From Deltaproteobacteria bacterium (lineage in GTDB: Bacteria > Desulfobacterota > JAENJC01), in the NCBI GenBank assembly GCA_030646755.1, contig JAUSKU010000081.1, positions 1-41,642 of the forward strand: DNA of 41,642 nucleotides, in the 5' to 3' direction. The translations under genes and the position numbers were made by a program. The notes under the pieces were generated by a model that searched no databases, was not told the origin of the DNA, and saw only the letters and a program-made list of their open reading frames with translations. This document shows positions 1 to 6,447 of the stretch, one piece after another. Within the stretch, counting starts at the first letter, position 1. The number at the start of each line of letters is the position of its first letter.

Positions 1-18
1 CAAGGTTTGTTGTATCAT
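1..18 (-). CDS. possible start of the next cassette gene (partial)
   Basis: An ATG on the minus strand at 18 is preceded by a strong purine-rich ribosome binding site (AGAGGGGGT, about 6 bases upstream) and opens a frame beginning MIQQTL that runs off the left edge. It has the same direction as the other cassettes and lies just beyond the attC site at 161-255, where the next cassette gene would be expected. Only six codons are visible, so no function can be assigned. Confidence 0.3.
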
Positions 19-47
19 CTTTCTACCCCCTCTTTGTGATATTGTGG

Positions 48-84
48 TTTCACCTAACTGGTGAGGAGTATACCTCACTGAAAC
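48..84. repeat. inverted repeat / hairpin in leader of next cassette
   Basis: Nested inverted repeat: outer arms GTTTCA/TGAAAC and inner arms GTGAGG/CCTCAC around a 6-base loop (agtata). It lies between the attC site at 161-255 and the putative start codon at 18, so in the leftward transcript it would form a 5'-leader hairpin. A weaker AAACCC/GGGTTT pair followed by T-rich sequence lies at about 80-110. Role unknown; attenuator or terminator are possibilities. Confidence 0.4.
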
Positions 85-160
85 CCTTTATCCAAGAGGG
101 GTTTTTGCGCTTTTGAGAGGGGAATGTCTATTTTAAGGTAGAAGAAGCAGTAATTTTATT

Positions 161-255
161 TATAACGTACGGCTAACCTGCGGGGGCGCTTGGACCCAGC
201 ACGTGAAACTGTCTACTGACACAGTAGCCGTCGTCAGGTTCAGCCACTGGTTAGC
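161..255 (-). other. attC recombination site a (ends the ATPase cassette)
   Basis: Read on the minus strand: R'' box GCTAACC at the gene end, L'' arm GGCTGAACCTG, a long variable middle, L' arm CAGGTTAGCC and R' box CGTTATA. The two L arms are complementary except for one extra G in L'', the extrahelical base that gives attC its polarity. The polarity agrees with the minus-strand gene it follows. It abuts the ATPase stop codon. Confidence 0.8.
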
Positions 256-256
256 G

Positions 257-2335
257 TCATTCTTGTTCCATAACGAGCTTATTGCATTCGTCAATGATGT
301 ACGAGGGTACAATTTCGTATTTGCATGGATTAACCTGCATAATATATTCATTTTCTATGTGAAATGTTTCGTTGATGAACTTCTGAATCACACCACTCTC
401 CGGATAGCCGTCTTGTAGAACACGGAATATTTGGAGCTTCTCATAGTTGTATGCAGCCTCAGCAAATGCGTTCTTCATATACGCCACATCAGACAACCGC
501 GCTAGTAATCTGTTGTAGTCAAATAATGGCATCTTCAGCTTGATTTCACTAGTTGCTTCTTCAATCTCGTGTGGTGTCAGAAGAATCTCTTTAGCATTTT
601 CTTTCTTGAAAGGGGAGTTGCGCTTATGAAGGAGGTTTGATAATACCTGATAAGCTAACCCCTTATTATCTAAGATCTCATAATACCTGCGCAGATAGAC
701 GAGTTTAACGACTTCTTCCTCTCGGCTGAGAATATTCTTGTCACATATCTGCCCAAATGTCGAAATGTCATCTCTGGTTATTGGTATCTCCCGGATTGTT
801 CCGTTCTTCAATTCGATAAACGCGGCATGCGGGAGTGGAGAAAATATTCCTGGCAGATTGTAAAGAATGTCGATGACAGGCTCTATGTCATGCGTCATCA
901 TTAGTACGGTTCGGCCTCTCAGACTCTTTCTTCCGCGAAATAGCATATCGACAACAGCGTATTTCTTATTTCTGTCAAAAGATGATATTGGGTCATCCAA
1001 GATAATTATGCCAGGATTCTTGGACAAGCACTCATACATAAAGAGAACAAGAGCAAATGCATTTCTCTCCCCATAGCTTAAATGTTGACTGCCGTTGGCG
1101 ACGGATTGTGAATAATCAATATGGCGAAGCCGCATTTTGTACGATTCATTACCATACTCGACATCGACGTGATATTTGTATCCTGCATTCTTAAGGAAGT
1201 AATTGATTTCCGACTTGTGCTCTTCGATCGTTCTCTTGATTAACCCATTTTGCTGAGCGATCTCCCCCTGCAAGATTCCAACTTGGGTAAGAACATTAAC
1301 AAGGGATCGATTCAGTTTTTCAACAATTTCGCCTGTGCTAACCGAGTTCATTTCTGGCAAGTATTCTAGATTGATCATAAGGCTGGCAAAATATTCAGAG
1401 ACTTTCGCGGCATCTTTCATGGAAAAATACGTAATGCCTTTTATGTCTAGCATCTTGCTTTTCAATGTGTCCACTTGCTGTTTTATTTGGAGCAAATAAT
1501 TGATTTCTTCTTTGGTTATGCCTTTAATGTTACACGTTATCTTTAGTAACTTATCCTTGGCGTCTTGGCTGAAGTATTTCCCTAAACTTTCGATAACCGC
1601 CAATATTTTATTCAAATGCTCAATTGATTTTGCGTCATACTCTTTGCTTACCTGCAAAATGGAATCTTTCTTGTCTTGGGTAAGCGACGTACAGTAGGGG
1701 CAATTGTCGGACAAGACAGAATAGTTATTGCCCTCCATTTGCCATCTTAGCCATTTTGAGTTTGATGAGCTTTTCAAGTACGCCGAATAGCTTTCTAGGC
1801 CCTTCGGGATGTTGGCAACCTTATTCCCTTTGCCGATGCCTTTCGCTAATGCGCCAGCTTCTGAATATCCTGACTTGGATTTTCCAAAACTATCACTAAG
1901 CGTTGCCAAGTCACCAATAACCTGATCTATCTCCTTGGACTCACGAAAGGTCTCTCGGATTTCTGTGATAATTTTTTCGATCTTTTCGATATGCTGTTCG
2001 TAGTCTGGAGTTTTGACAAAGACCTCGAAGCTGTTCGCCAATATTTCGTCTTGCCTGAATGCGAATTGATCTATGTACGTATCGTTGAATATTGCTACAG
2101 GCGAGAACCCATCTAGCCCAGAAATCATGGGTTTATTATCTAAGGCACCGGATTCCAGGTATTTGAAAGGAGTCAACTCAGTAATGCTTCCATCCCCTTT
2201 CGTACTTAGCTCAATAGCACGCGCAATTGTACTTTTCCCTGTCCCATTCATTGCATATTTGATGTTGAGGACATTTTCGTCTATCACAAAAGTGCCGGTA
2301 TCAATATTGTTGCAGTTTTTAATTGTGACAATCAT
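257..2335 (-). CDS. zinc-hook-like AAA/ABC ATPase, integron cassette gene
   Basis: A 692-aa ABC-class (AAA_13/RecF-like) ATPase. Visible motifs are Walker A MNGTGKST (about 29-36), a CPYC pair (212-215) at the tip of a long helical middle region as in Rad50-type zinc hooks, the signature LSYGE (about 419-423), Walker B IIILDDPISSFD (about 443-454) and the H-loop THD (481-483). The roughly 210 residues after the ATPase core match no catalytic domain I recognise; they contain RRYYE and a later LLHKRN segment that might be nuclease residues. Related architectures are PrrC/RloC anticodon nucleases and the ATPases of several defence systems, so phage defence is the likeliest role (inference). The start is supported by AAAGGATAG about 9 bases upstream. 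The gene fills one cassette, with attC sites directly before and after it. Its AT-rich composition differs from the core genes, consistent with transfer. Confidence 0.85.
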   Translation of the reverse strand: MIVTIKNCNNIDTGTFVIDENVLNIKYAMNGTGKSTIARAIELSTKGDGSITELTPFKYLESGALDNKPMISGLDGFSPVAIFNDTYIDQFAFRQDEILANSFEVFVKTPDYEQHIEKIEKIITEIRETFRESKEIDQVIGDLATLSDSFGKSKSGYSEAGALAKGIGKGNKVANIPKGLESYSAYLKSSSNSKWLRWQMEGNNYSVLSDNCPYCTSLTQDKKDSILQVSKEYDAKSIEHLNKILAVIESLGKYFSQDAKDKLLKITCNIKGITKEEINYLLQIKQQVDTLKSKMLDIKGITYFSMKDAAKVSEYFASLMINLEYLPEMNSVSTGEIVEKLNRSLVNVLTQVGILQGEIAQQNGLIKRTIEEHKSEINYFLKNAGYKYHVDVEYGNESYKMRLRHIDYSQSVANGSQHLSYGERNAFALVLFMYECLSKNPGIIILDDPISSFDRNKKYAVVDMLFRGRKSLRGRTVLMMTHDIEPVIDILYNLPGIFSPLPHAAFIELKNGTIREIPITRDDISTFGQICDKNILSREEEVVKLVYLRRYYEILDNKGLAYQVLSNLLHKRNSPFKKENAKEILLTPHEIEEATSEIKLKMPLFDYNRLLARLSDVAYMKNAFAEAAYNYEKLQIFRVLQDGYPESGVIQKFINETFHIENEYIMQVNPCKYEIVPSYIIDECNKLVMEQE

Positions 2336-2356
2336 AGTCGTTGACTATCCTTTCAT

Positions 2357-2416
2357 CGCTAACGCTAAGGATCAATAGTGTAGCAAAGCGGAGTCTATTG
2401 CATCCGCTTGTTATAT
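2357..2416 (-). other. attC recombination site b (ends the membrane-protein cassette)
   Basis: On the minus strand: R'' ATAACAA..., L'' GGATGCAATAG, middle, L' CTATTGATCC, R' GTTAGCG. L'' and L' are complementary except for one extra G in L''. The site lies between the stop of the small membrane protein (2423) and the start of the ATPase gene (2335), the position expected of an attC. Confidence 0.8.
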
Positions 2417-2422
2417 GAGAAT

Positions 2423-2770
2423 TTAACTTCTATTTGAGAAAATATTTATTCGGATATTTTTCAAAAGAATTAAAAAACTATATCCAAAAACATATACTGA
2501 GAAAATAGTTACAGAAGTCCACATAGATAAGAAAACTATATCTAAGCGAGAGATAGGTTCTTGTACTTGTATTAATTTGTGGAGATAATAAATGTTAAAT
2601 AAAGCAATGCTACTCTCAAAAATAACTATCATAAAGATTTGTTTAGTTTCTTTGCTGAGTTTCCCGACAAGTTGGGTACTAACTACTTTTACTAATCCGT
2701 CAACAGATACTTTTAAAAAGGCTGTAACAATTGCTGTAACAATAATAGTGGTTAATTGTGTTTTTTCCAT
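2423..2770 (-). CDS. small membrane protein, integron cassette gene
   Basis: A 115-aa protein of unknown function with three probable membrane helices: about residues 5-27, 46-66 and 80-105. A short polar linker with Lys/Glu lies between the first two (about 35-45). The start chosen is the ATG at 2770, preceded by AAAGGACATA; an earlier in-frame ATG would lie upstream of the neighbouring attC and would make the protein start inside another cassette. The gene is alone in its cassette, between attC sites b and c. No catalytic motif is visible. Small multi-helix proteins of this kind are common in cassette arrays; effector, immunity or transport roles cannot be told apart from the sequence. Confidence 0.65.
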   Translation of the reverse strand: MEKTQLTTIIVTAIVTAFLKVSVDGLVKVVSTQLVGKLSKETKQIFMIVIFESSIALFNIYYLHKLIQVQEPISRLDIVFLSMWTSVTIFSVYVFGYSFLILLKNIRINIFSNRS

Positions 2771-2788
2771 TATGTCCTTTGTGTCCTC

Positions 2789-2838
2789 ATATAACGCCAA
2801 GGGTGAGCCGTAACATCGGCTCCATCCGTTTGTTATGT
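2789..2838 (-). other. attC recombination site c (ends the 118-aa cassette)
   Basis: Short site read on the minus strand: R'' ACATAAC, L'' GGATGGAGCCG, L' CGGCTCACCC, R' GTTATAT. The arms pair with one additional G in L''. It sits 147 bases past the stop codon of the gene it terminates, so that cassette has an unusually long non-coding tail. Confidence 0.75.
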
Positions 2839-2985
2839 GAGATTGTATCCTAAATTTAAAAAGGGGGTGAATGCAAATGGAAATCCTTAATACATGGCAC
2901 ATTGTTAAAGGTAAATAGATACATATTGTTCAAATTCAGGAGACACGTGGCATAAAATATTTTACCAATGAGAAACATGAAGACA

Positions 2986-3342
2986 TTATGCCCAAGTCAC
3001 AAAAAAATCAAAATAAAGAAAATTTTGCCCTTGAATGAGTTCTTTCCCTATAGTCATTAATTTGACGGTATATTTTGTATTTTCAACGAAGATATCTTGA
3101 ATATTATTGGCCTTGAAATCGAAGGGAACGGTTGTTGTTTGAGCGGTGGAAGTGGAGAATGTAGTTTGACGAACTTTAATCCCAGGTTTGTCGTCTTGTT
3201 CTTTGTAGTCTTGAATATTTGGGTTGAACTGCATTGTAACCATTTCCTCGGAATAAGGGACATGCACTTTCATGACCATTTTATCAACGACTTCAATATT
3301 TGGGCTGAATGGCGACAGAGTGAGTTTTACAAGTTTTTCCAT
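2986..3342 (-). CDS. hypothetical protein, integron cassette gene
   Basis: A 118-aa soluble protein that I do not recognise. It has no signal peptide, membrane helix or cysteine motif. The sequence is rich in beta-forming residues (many V, T, F) with a Thr/Ser-rich stretch near the middle, suggesting a small beta-sandwich. The start is well supported by AAGGAGAATAGAA before the ATG. It sits between attC sites c and d. The 147 bases between its stop and attC c hold no convincing gene. Confidence 0.6.
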   Translation of the reverse strand: MEKLVKLTLSPFSPNIEVVDKMVMKVHVPYSEEMVTMQFNPNIQDYKEQDDKPGIKVRQTTFSTSTAQTTTVPFDFKANNIQDIFVENTKYTVKLMTIGKELIQGQNFLYFDFFVTWA

Positions 3343-3391
3343 TTCTATTCTCCTTTATTGATTTTGATATATGTCATTAATTATTTGTCAC

Positions 3392-3440
3392 ACATAACGC
3401 AGAGCTAAGTGGCTATCGCCGCTTGAGCGATTTGTTAGGC
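3392..3440 (-). other. attC recombination site d (ends the HEPN cassette)
   Basis: Compact site, classic in form on the minus strand: R'' GCCTAAC, then L'' GCTCAAGCGGC, a minimal loop, L' GCCACTTAGC and R' GTTATGT. It closely resembles the short attC sites of resistance integrons (TAACAA...TCAAGC / GCTTA...GCGTTA). An extra C is present in L''. Confidence 0.85.
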
Positions 3441-3464
3441 TCATTTTAATTGTACATATACCAC

Positions 3465-4733
3465 CTATGACTGTCCTGTTTGTTTCGTCGTGCTTGGATC
3501 AAATCTTAAATGTTTTGGCTGCCTTGAATACCACCTTATCGCTTGTGAACATGCTTCTTTCATAAATTTATTTAATTCATACATTTCTTCGTAAGCTACT
3601 TCATTTCCAGTAGAAATAAAATTTGCTTTTGCATGAACTACCTTGTTTCTTGTTGAATAGATTACTTTACCTGCCATATTACATGCTGTTGTAATTTTTT
3701 GTTTTTCAGTTTTATATGATAGTTCTTTTAGATTCAGATGTTTTTGAATTTGTCCTTTTAAGGTATTTGGAAGTTCTTCAAATAATCCTATAAAGTCAAA
3801 ACACGTATTGAAAGTTGCTTTGATTAAATCCTCATCATTAAATTTATCCCGCATTGCGATTGCTAAGTCAAAAATTGATCTAATAAAATCTCCATCTTCA
3901 AATTTACTTTTCGGAGCGTCAAGTTTTTTTCTCATCAGCTCATTGGCTTCTGAATTTACAGCAATTGGGGCGATATGCTCTAATACCTTATAAAAATTTA
4001 GAAATTTTAATTCTTGGTCTTGAATTTGAATAGCAGATACAAATAATTTCATTCCTTCATTATATGTCTCCAAGCCTCTTAAGCCTTTAGTCATTGTTTC
4101 CTCTGTTTCGCATCTTAGAGTGTCAAAATCTGAAAATGGGCGGTTGATTTCTGATAATGTGAGCGCAATTCCTGTACTATCTGCAAATTCAAAAAGAAAA
4201 GATTGTACTAATCCAAGTTCATCATCTATGGGCAGTATTTTTGTTTTATCATTATATATAATTTCCAAAACTATATACTGTGAGTATGTTCCCCAGTCAT
4301 CCTTATCATATTCTTCAAGGTGGGTGGCAGCCAGTCCTATGATTAATGATTCATTCGTTAAATTAATTTCGATGCCATCACTAGGTTTTATATTTATATC
4401 AAGAATATCTTCGAGAATATAGCCGTGTTCGGAATCCGAGACACTTACTATATAGTAACTTCGTAAGTTAGTTCTAATTAGTCCTTCATGTATTATTTTA
4501 ATAGATTTAATTTCATCAGAAAGGTTTAGAAAAGTTTGTATATCAATATAATAACTTTCGTCTTCTCCTGGAAATGCAAACTCTAAGTCTTCTATTTCTT
4601 CTCCATCCTCTATGATTTCCTTTATCTTTTCTTCGGAGATGATTAGGTCTTCTTCACCGAACCAAGGACACCATTTGATTATAAACTTCATAGTATCGTT
4701 GATTTTATCAATTTGATCTATTGTAAGCTTCAT
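3465..4733 (-). CDS. HEPN-motif protein, integron cassette gene
   Basis: A 422-aa acidic soluble protein. The N-terminal two thirds are unrecognised. The C-terminal third is helical and contains RNKVVH (R362, H367) after an aromatic helix (VIYST), matching the R-X4-6-H signature of HEPN ribonucleases, and most closely the RN-xxx-H form seen in ApeA-like proteins. HEPN RNases act in abortive infection and toxin-antitoxin systems; a target RNA cannot be named. No partner nucleotidyltransferase is encoded in the cassette. It lies between attC sites d and e, is strongly AT-rich and was probably acquired horizontally. The alternative is a non-catalytic HEPN fold; the motif alone does not prove nuclease activity. 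Confidence 0.7.
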   Translation of the reverse strand: MKLTIDQIDKINDTMKFIIKWCPWFGEEDLIISEEKIKEIIEDGEEIEDLEFAFPGEDESYYIDIQTFLNLSDEIKSIKIIHEGLIRTNLRSYYIVSVSDSEHGYILEDILDINIKPSDGIEINLTNESLIIGLAATHLEEYDKDDWGTYSQYIVLEIIYNDKTKILPIDDELGLVQSFLFEFADSTGIALTLSEINRPFSDFDTLRCETEETMTKGLRGLETYNEGMKLFVSAIQIQDQELKFLNFYKVLEHIAPIAVNSEANELMRKKLDAPKSKFEDGDFIRSIFDLAIAMRDKFNDEDLIKATFNTCFDFIGLFEELPNTLKGQIQKHLNLKELSYKTEKQKITTACNMAGKVIYSTRNKVVHAKANFISTGNEVAYEEMYELNKFMKEACSQAIRWYSRQPKHLRFDPSTTKQTGQS

Positions 4734-4768
4734 TTAGTAGTTCATTCTCCAGTGTTATTTATTGTGAT

Positions 4769-4861
4769 GCCTAACGCCAAGGGTAACCAGCGGCGGCCAC
4801 TGAACTAGCCGCGATTAGCGCAACGCTGCTCCCCGCCGTCTGGTTGACCCAATTGTTAGCC
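4769..4861 (-). other. attC recombination site e (ends the TIR cassette)
   Basis: Minus strand: R'' GCTAACAA, L'' GTCAACCAG, a GC-rich extended stem (GGCGG/CCGCC) and loop, L' CTGGTTAC, R' GTTAGGC. The arms pair with one extra C in L''. The last codons and stop of the TIR gene (4856) overlap the R'' box. Confidence 0.85.
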
Positions 4862-5635
4862 ATTTAACTCTCTCAAGTTAAGAGAGTTATCTAATGCATT
4901 TAGCATTAACTTAGCTTCTTGCCACTTGTCTTCTTTTGTTAGAAGTTCATCTATAGAATTACCTCCCCGTAATTGTTCCATGACTGCGTTCAATAGATAA
5001 TCTACGGTAACAGATATGTCCCCGATCTCGAAGGCGTAGGCCTCATCAACTTGCCTGTATTCAGGATAACGTTTGTTTGCTTTATCGACTGCTTCTCTAA
5101 GTGTAGGACTCCAATCGGACGAAATAGCAACAGCGCGGTGCTGCTGATCTTTTGTATGGTAGTTAATAACTTTGTTTGCCAATTCTAATTTTCTCTTGAG
5201 ATGTTCTAATTCATTTTGGCTTATATCTTCTAGTGGAGCTGCAGGGCCTAGAGCATCCAAAAGCTTGTGCAGTGTTTCATCATATTGATCTTCTTTCCTA
5301 AAATCCCCATATAACTTGCCCTTCAGGAAGCCAGGAAGCTCAACATCTTCAAGAAGAAGAGGTAAAGCGATGACCCGCTTCTCATCTATTTCGCGATTAG
5401 ACGTAATATCTAATTCCTTTTGAACCCATTGGCTGTTAATTGATATCTTAGACAATAAGGCTGCCACATAATCAACTCTGTCTAGTCCATCTCGTATTTT
5501 TTCGATCAGCGAATCACCAATATTGATTTCTGCTTCATCAATCCAAACCACATGTCCTGCCAGACGCAAATCATTTGCTAACTTTCTTGCAAATACTTTG
5601 TCTGGATGGGAGTGGCTTAAAAATATACTTGGCAT
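4856..5635 (-). CDS. TIR-domain protein, integron cassette gene
   Basis: A 259-aa protein beginning with a TIR domain (about 1-130). It has the opening strand IFLSHSH, the BB-loop region around WIDEAEINIGDS, and the SQWVQKELD helix with E74 at the position of the catalytic glutamate of NAD+-cleaving TIR enzymes. The C-terminal half (about 140-259) is helical and unrecognised; it could be a sensor or oligomerisation module. Bacterial TIR proteins commonly act as NADases or signal-nucleotide producers in anti-phage defence (Thoeris, CBASS and others). No Thoeris or CBASS partner is adjacent, so this would act alone or with a partner elsewhere. The start is supported by AAGGAACAACA. It sits between attC sites e and f. 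Confidence 0.85.
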   Translation of the reverse strand: MPSIFLSHSHPDKVFARKLANDLRLAGHVVWIDEAEINIGDSLIEKIRDGLDRVDYVAALLSKISINSQWVQKELDITSNREIDEKRVIALPLLLEDVELPGFLKGKLYGDFRKEDQYDETLHKLLDALGPAAPLEDISQNELEHLKRKLELANKVINYHTKDQQHRAVAISSDWSPTLREAVDKANKRYPEYRQVDEAYAFEIGDISVTVDYLLNAVMEQLRGGNSIDELLTKEDKWQEAKLMLNALDNSLNLRELNG

Positions 5636-5654
5636 TGTTGTTCCTTGCTTAGGT

Positions 5655-5712
5655 GGCTAACGATTAAGCTCAGCGGGCGGGGTTATGCCCCGCCTGGAGC
5701 GGCTTGTTATGT
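5655..5712 (-). other. attC recombination site f (ends the coiled-coil cassette)
   Basis: Minus strand: R'' ACATAAC, an arm containing GCTCCAGGCGGGG, a small loop (cataa), CCCCGCCCGCTGAGC and R' GTTAGCC. The stem is GC-rich with an extra C in the first arm. The preceding gene reads into the site and stops inside it (TGA at 5670-5672). Confidence 0.8.
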
Positions 5713-6140
5713 AAGAGATTTTCATTAGGAGATTTTGATGGAACTTTATCGTGTATTTGTAAAGGGAGAGTATCCAACTTCATATTTTTGGTATGGAGTT
5801 CAATTTGTTGTAGCAACTCAGTTTTTAGTCGTAATTGTTCTTTTAGTTGTTGGTTCTCTTGACCTAAATACCAGCCCAATAACGCTGCTACGATGGTGGC
5901 TGAAGCTGTAATAAGTGTGGAATATTTAATCCATTTAACCTGTTCTTTAACAAGTTCTGTATTTTTTTGGTGCTGCAGTTCTATTTGTTCTTTATTATAG
6001 TTATCTTGTTGCTCCATTAATTTTTCTTCATAAACTAATTGAGCAAGTGCAGTAGGAGAATCCATTGAAAATCTTAATTTTGCAAGTTCTGGCAATGTTT
6101 TATTTTTGAAATATTCATAATCTCTAATAGAAGTAGTCAT
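5670..6140 (-). CDS. membrane-anchored coiled-coil protein, first cassette gene
   Basis: A 156-aa protein with a helical, Gln/Glu-rich N-terminal half (coiled coil about 35-70), one membrane helix (about 73-93, ending in GWYLG) and a second Gln/Leu-rich coiled segment after it. The family is not recognised. The start has AAAGGACA upstream. It is the promoter-proximal cassette of the array. Its last twelve or so codons, starting about HNKPL, are written in the attC stem, so the natural C-terminus is set by the recombination site and would change if the next junction changed. Confidence 0.65.
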   Translation of the reverse strand: MTTSIRDYEYFKNKTLPELAKLRFSMDSPTALAQLVYEEKLMEQQDNYNKEQIELQHQKNTELVKEQVKWIKYSTLITASATIVAALLGWYLGQENQQLKEQLRLKTELLQQIELHTKNMKLDTLPLQIHDKVPSKSPNENLLHNKPLQAGHNPAR

Positions 6141-6160
6141 ATTTGATTGTCCTTTAATTT

Positions 6161-6240
6161 ACATAACCAGTTATTAGATAGACCTTTCTATCCTGCCAAA
6201 AAGGATGTTAGTCAGTTAGAAGGTTATTCGTTTACAAACT
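6161..6240 (-). other. 5' boundary of the cassette array (attI-like or eroded junction)
   Basis: A GTTATGT box (complement ACATAAC at 6161-6167) precedes the first cassette gene, as a recombination junction should. Upstream of it on the minus strand are three TAAC motifs spaced 8 bases apart (about 6205-6230). I see no attC-like paired arms here. It could be an attI site or the point where cassettes meet chromosomal DNA. No integrase gene is next to it. Confidence 0.35.
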
Positions 6241-6246
6241 TATTGA

Positions 6247-6276
6247 ACAATATCACGGCAATAAATGGGGTGTCAA
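6247..6276 (-). promoter_or_regulatory. candidate Pc-type promoter for the cassette array
   Basis: Perfect -35 TTGACA (complement at 6271-6276), an 18-base spacer and a -10 TATTGT (6247-6252), directed leftward into the first cassette gene about 105 bases downstream. Position and direction are those of an integron cassette promoter. Confidence 0.5.
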
Positions 6277-6289
6277 TTAAAAAAACTTG

Positions 6290-6318
6290 TTGACTTATCT
6301 CTTCAGTTTAATTACTCT
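6290..6318 (+). promoter_or_regulatory. candidate promoter for the P-type ATPase
   Basis: TTGACT at 6290-6295, a 17-base spacer and TACTCT at 6313-6318. The -10 match is weak. It points at the ATPase gene and is divergent from the array promoter. The first operator-like box begins only four bases after the -10. Confidence 0.3.
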
Positions 6319-6321
6319 TTT

Positions 6322-6360
6322 TTAGTGACTAATATACGATTTGGCATGTTAGTCACTAAT
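6322..6360. promoter_or_regulatory. paired palindromic operator, TTAGTNACTAA boxes
   Basis: TTAGTGACTAAT at 6322-6333 and TTAGTCACTAAT at 6349-6360. Each is an 11-base near-perfect palindrome, with centres 27 bases apart. The placement just after a candidate -10 suggests repressor binding. The cognate regulator is not recognisable and none is encoded nearby. Confidence 0.5.
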
Positions 6361-6414
6361 CTGTCTATGCAAACTATCACAAATCCCCCTGGACCCTCCC
6401 TTTGCTAAACGGTA

Positions 6415-6430
6415 GATAATAATCATTATT
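6415..6430. promoter_or_regulatory. Fur-like palindrome before the ATPase gene
   Basis: Contains AATAAT-C-ATTATT, overlapping the core of the classical Fur box (GATAATNATTATC-like), 18 bases before the ATG. AT-rich palindromes of this length can occur by chance. Confidence 0.3.
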
Positions 6431-6447
6431 CGCTGTATACTTTCTTC

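Noticed and set aside
2592..2813. Plus-strand open frame over the small membrane protein gene.
   Set aside because: It is the antisense of the minus-strand gene, has no ribosome site, and would cross an attC site.
2871..2985. Plus-strand short frame with a strong RBS (AGGGGGTGA) and, after it, a GDTWHKIF-like segment resembling a LysM domain.
   Set aside because: The two parts are in different frames and interrupted by stops; the similarity is short and the position is just the non-coding tail of a cassette.
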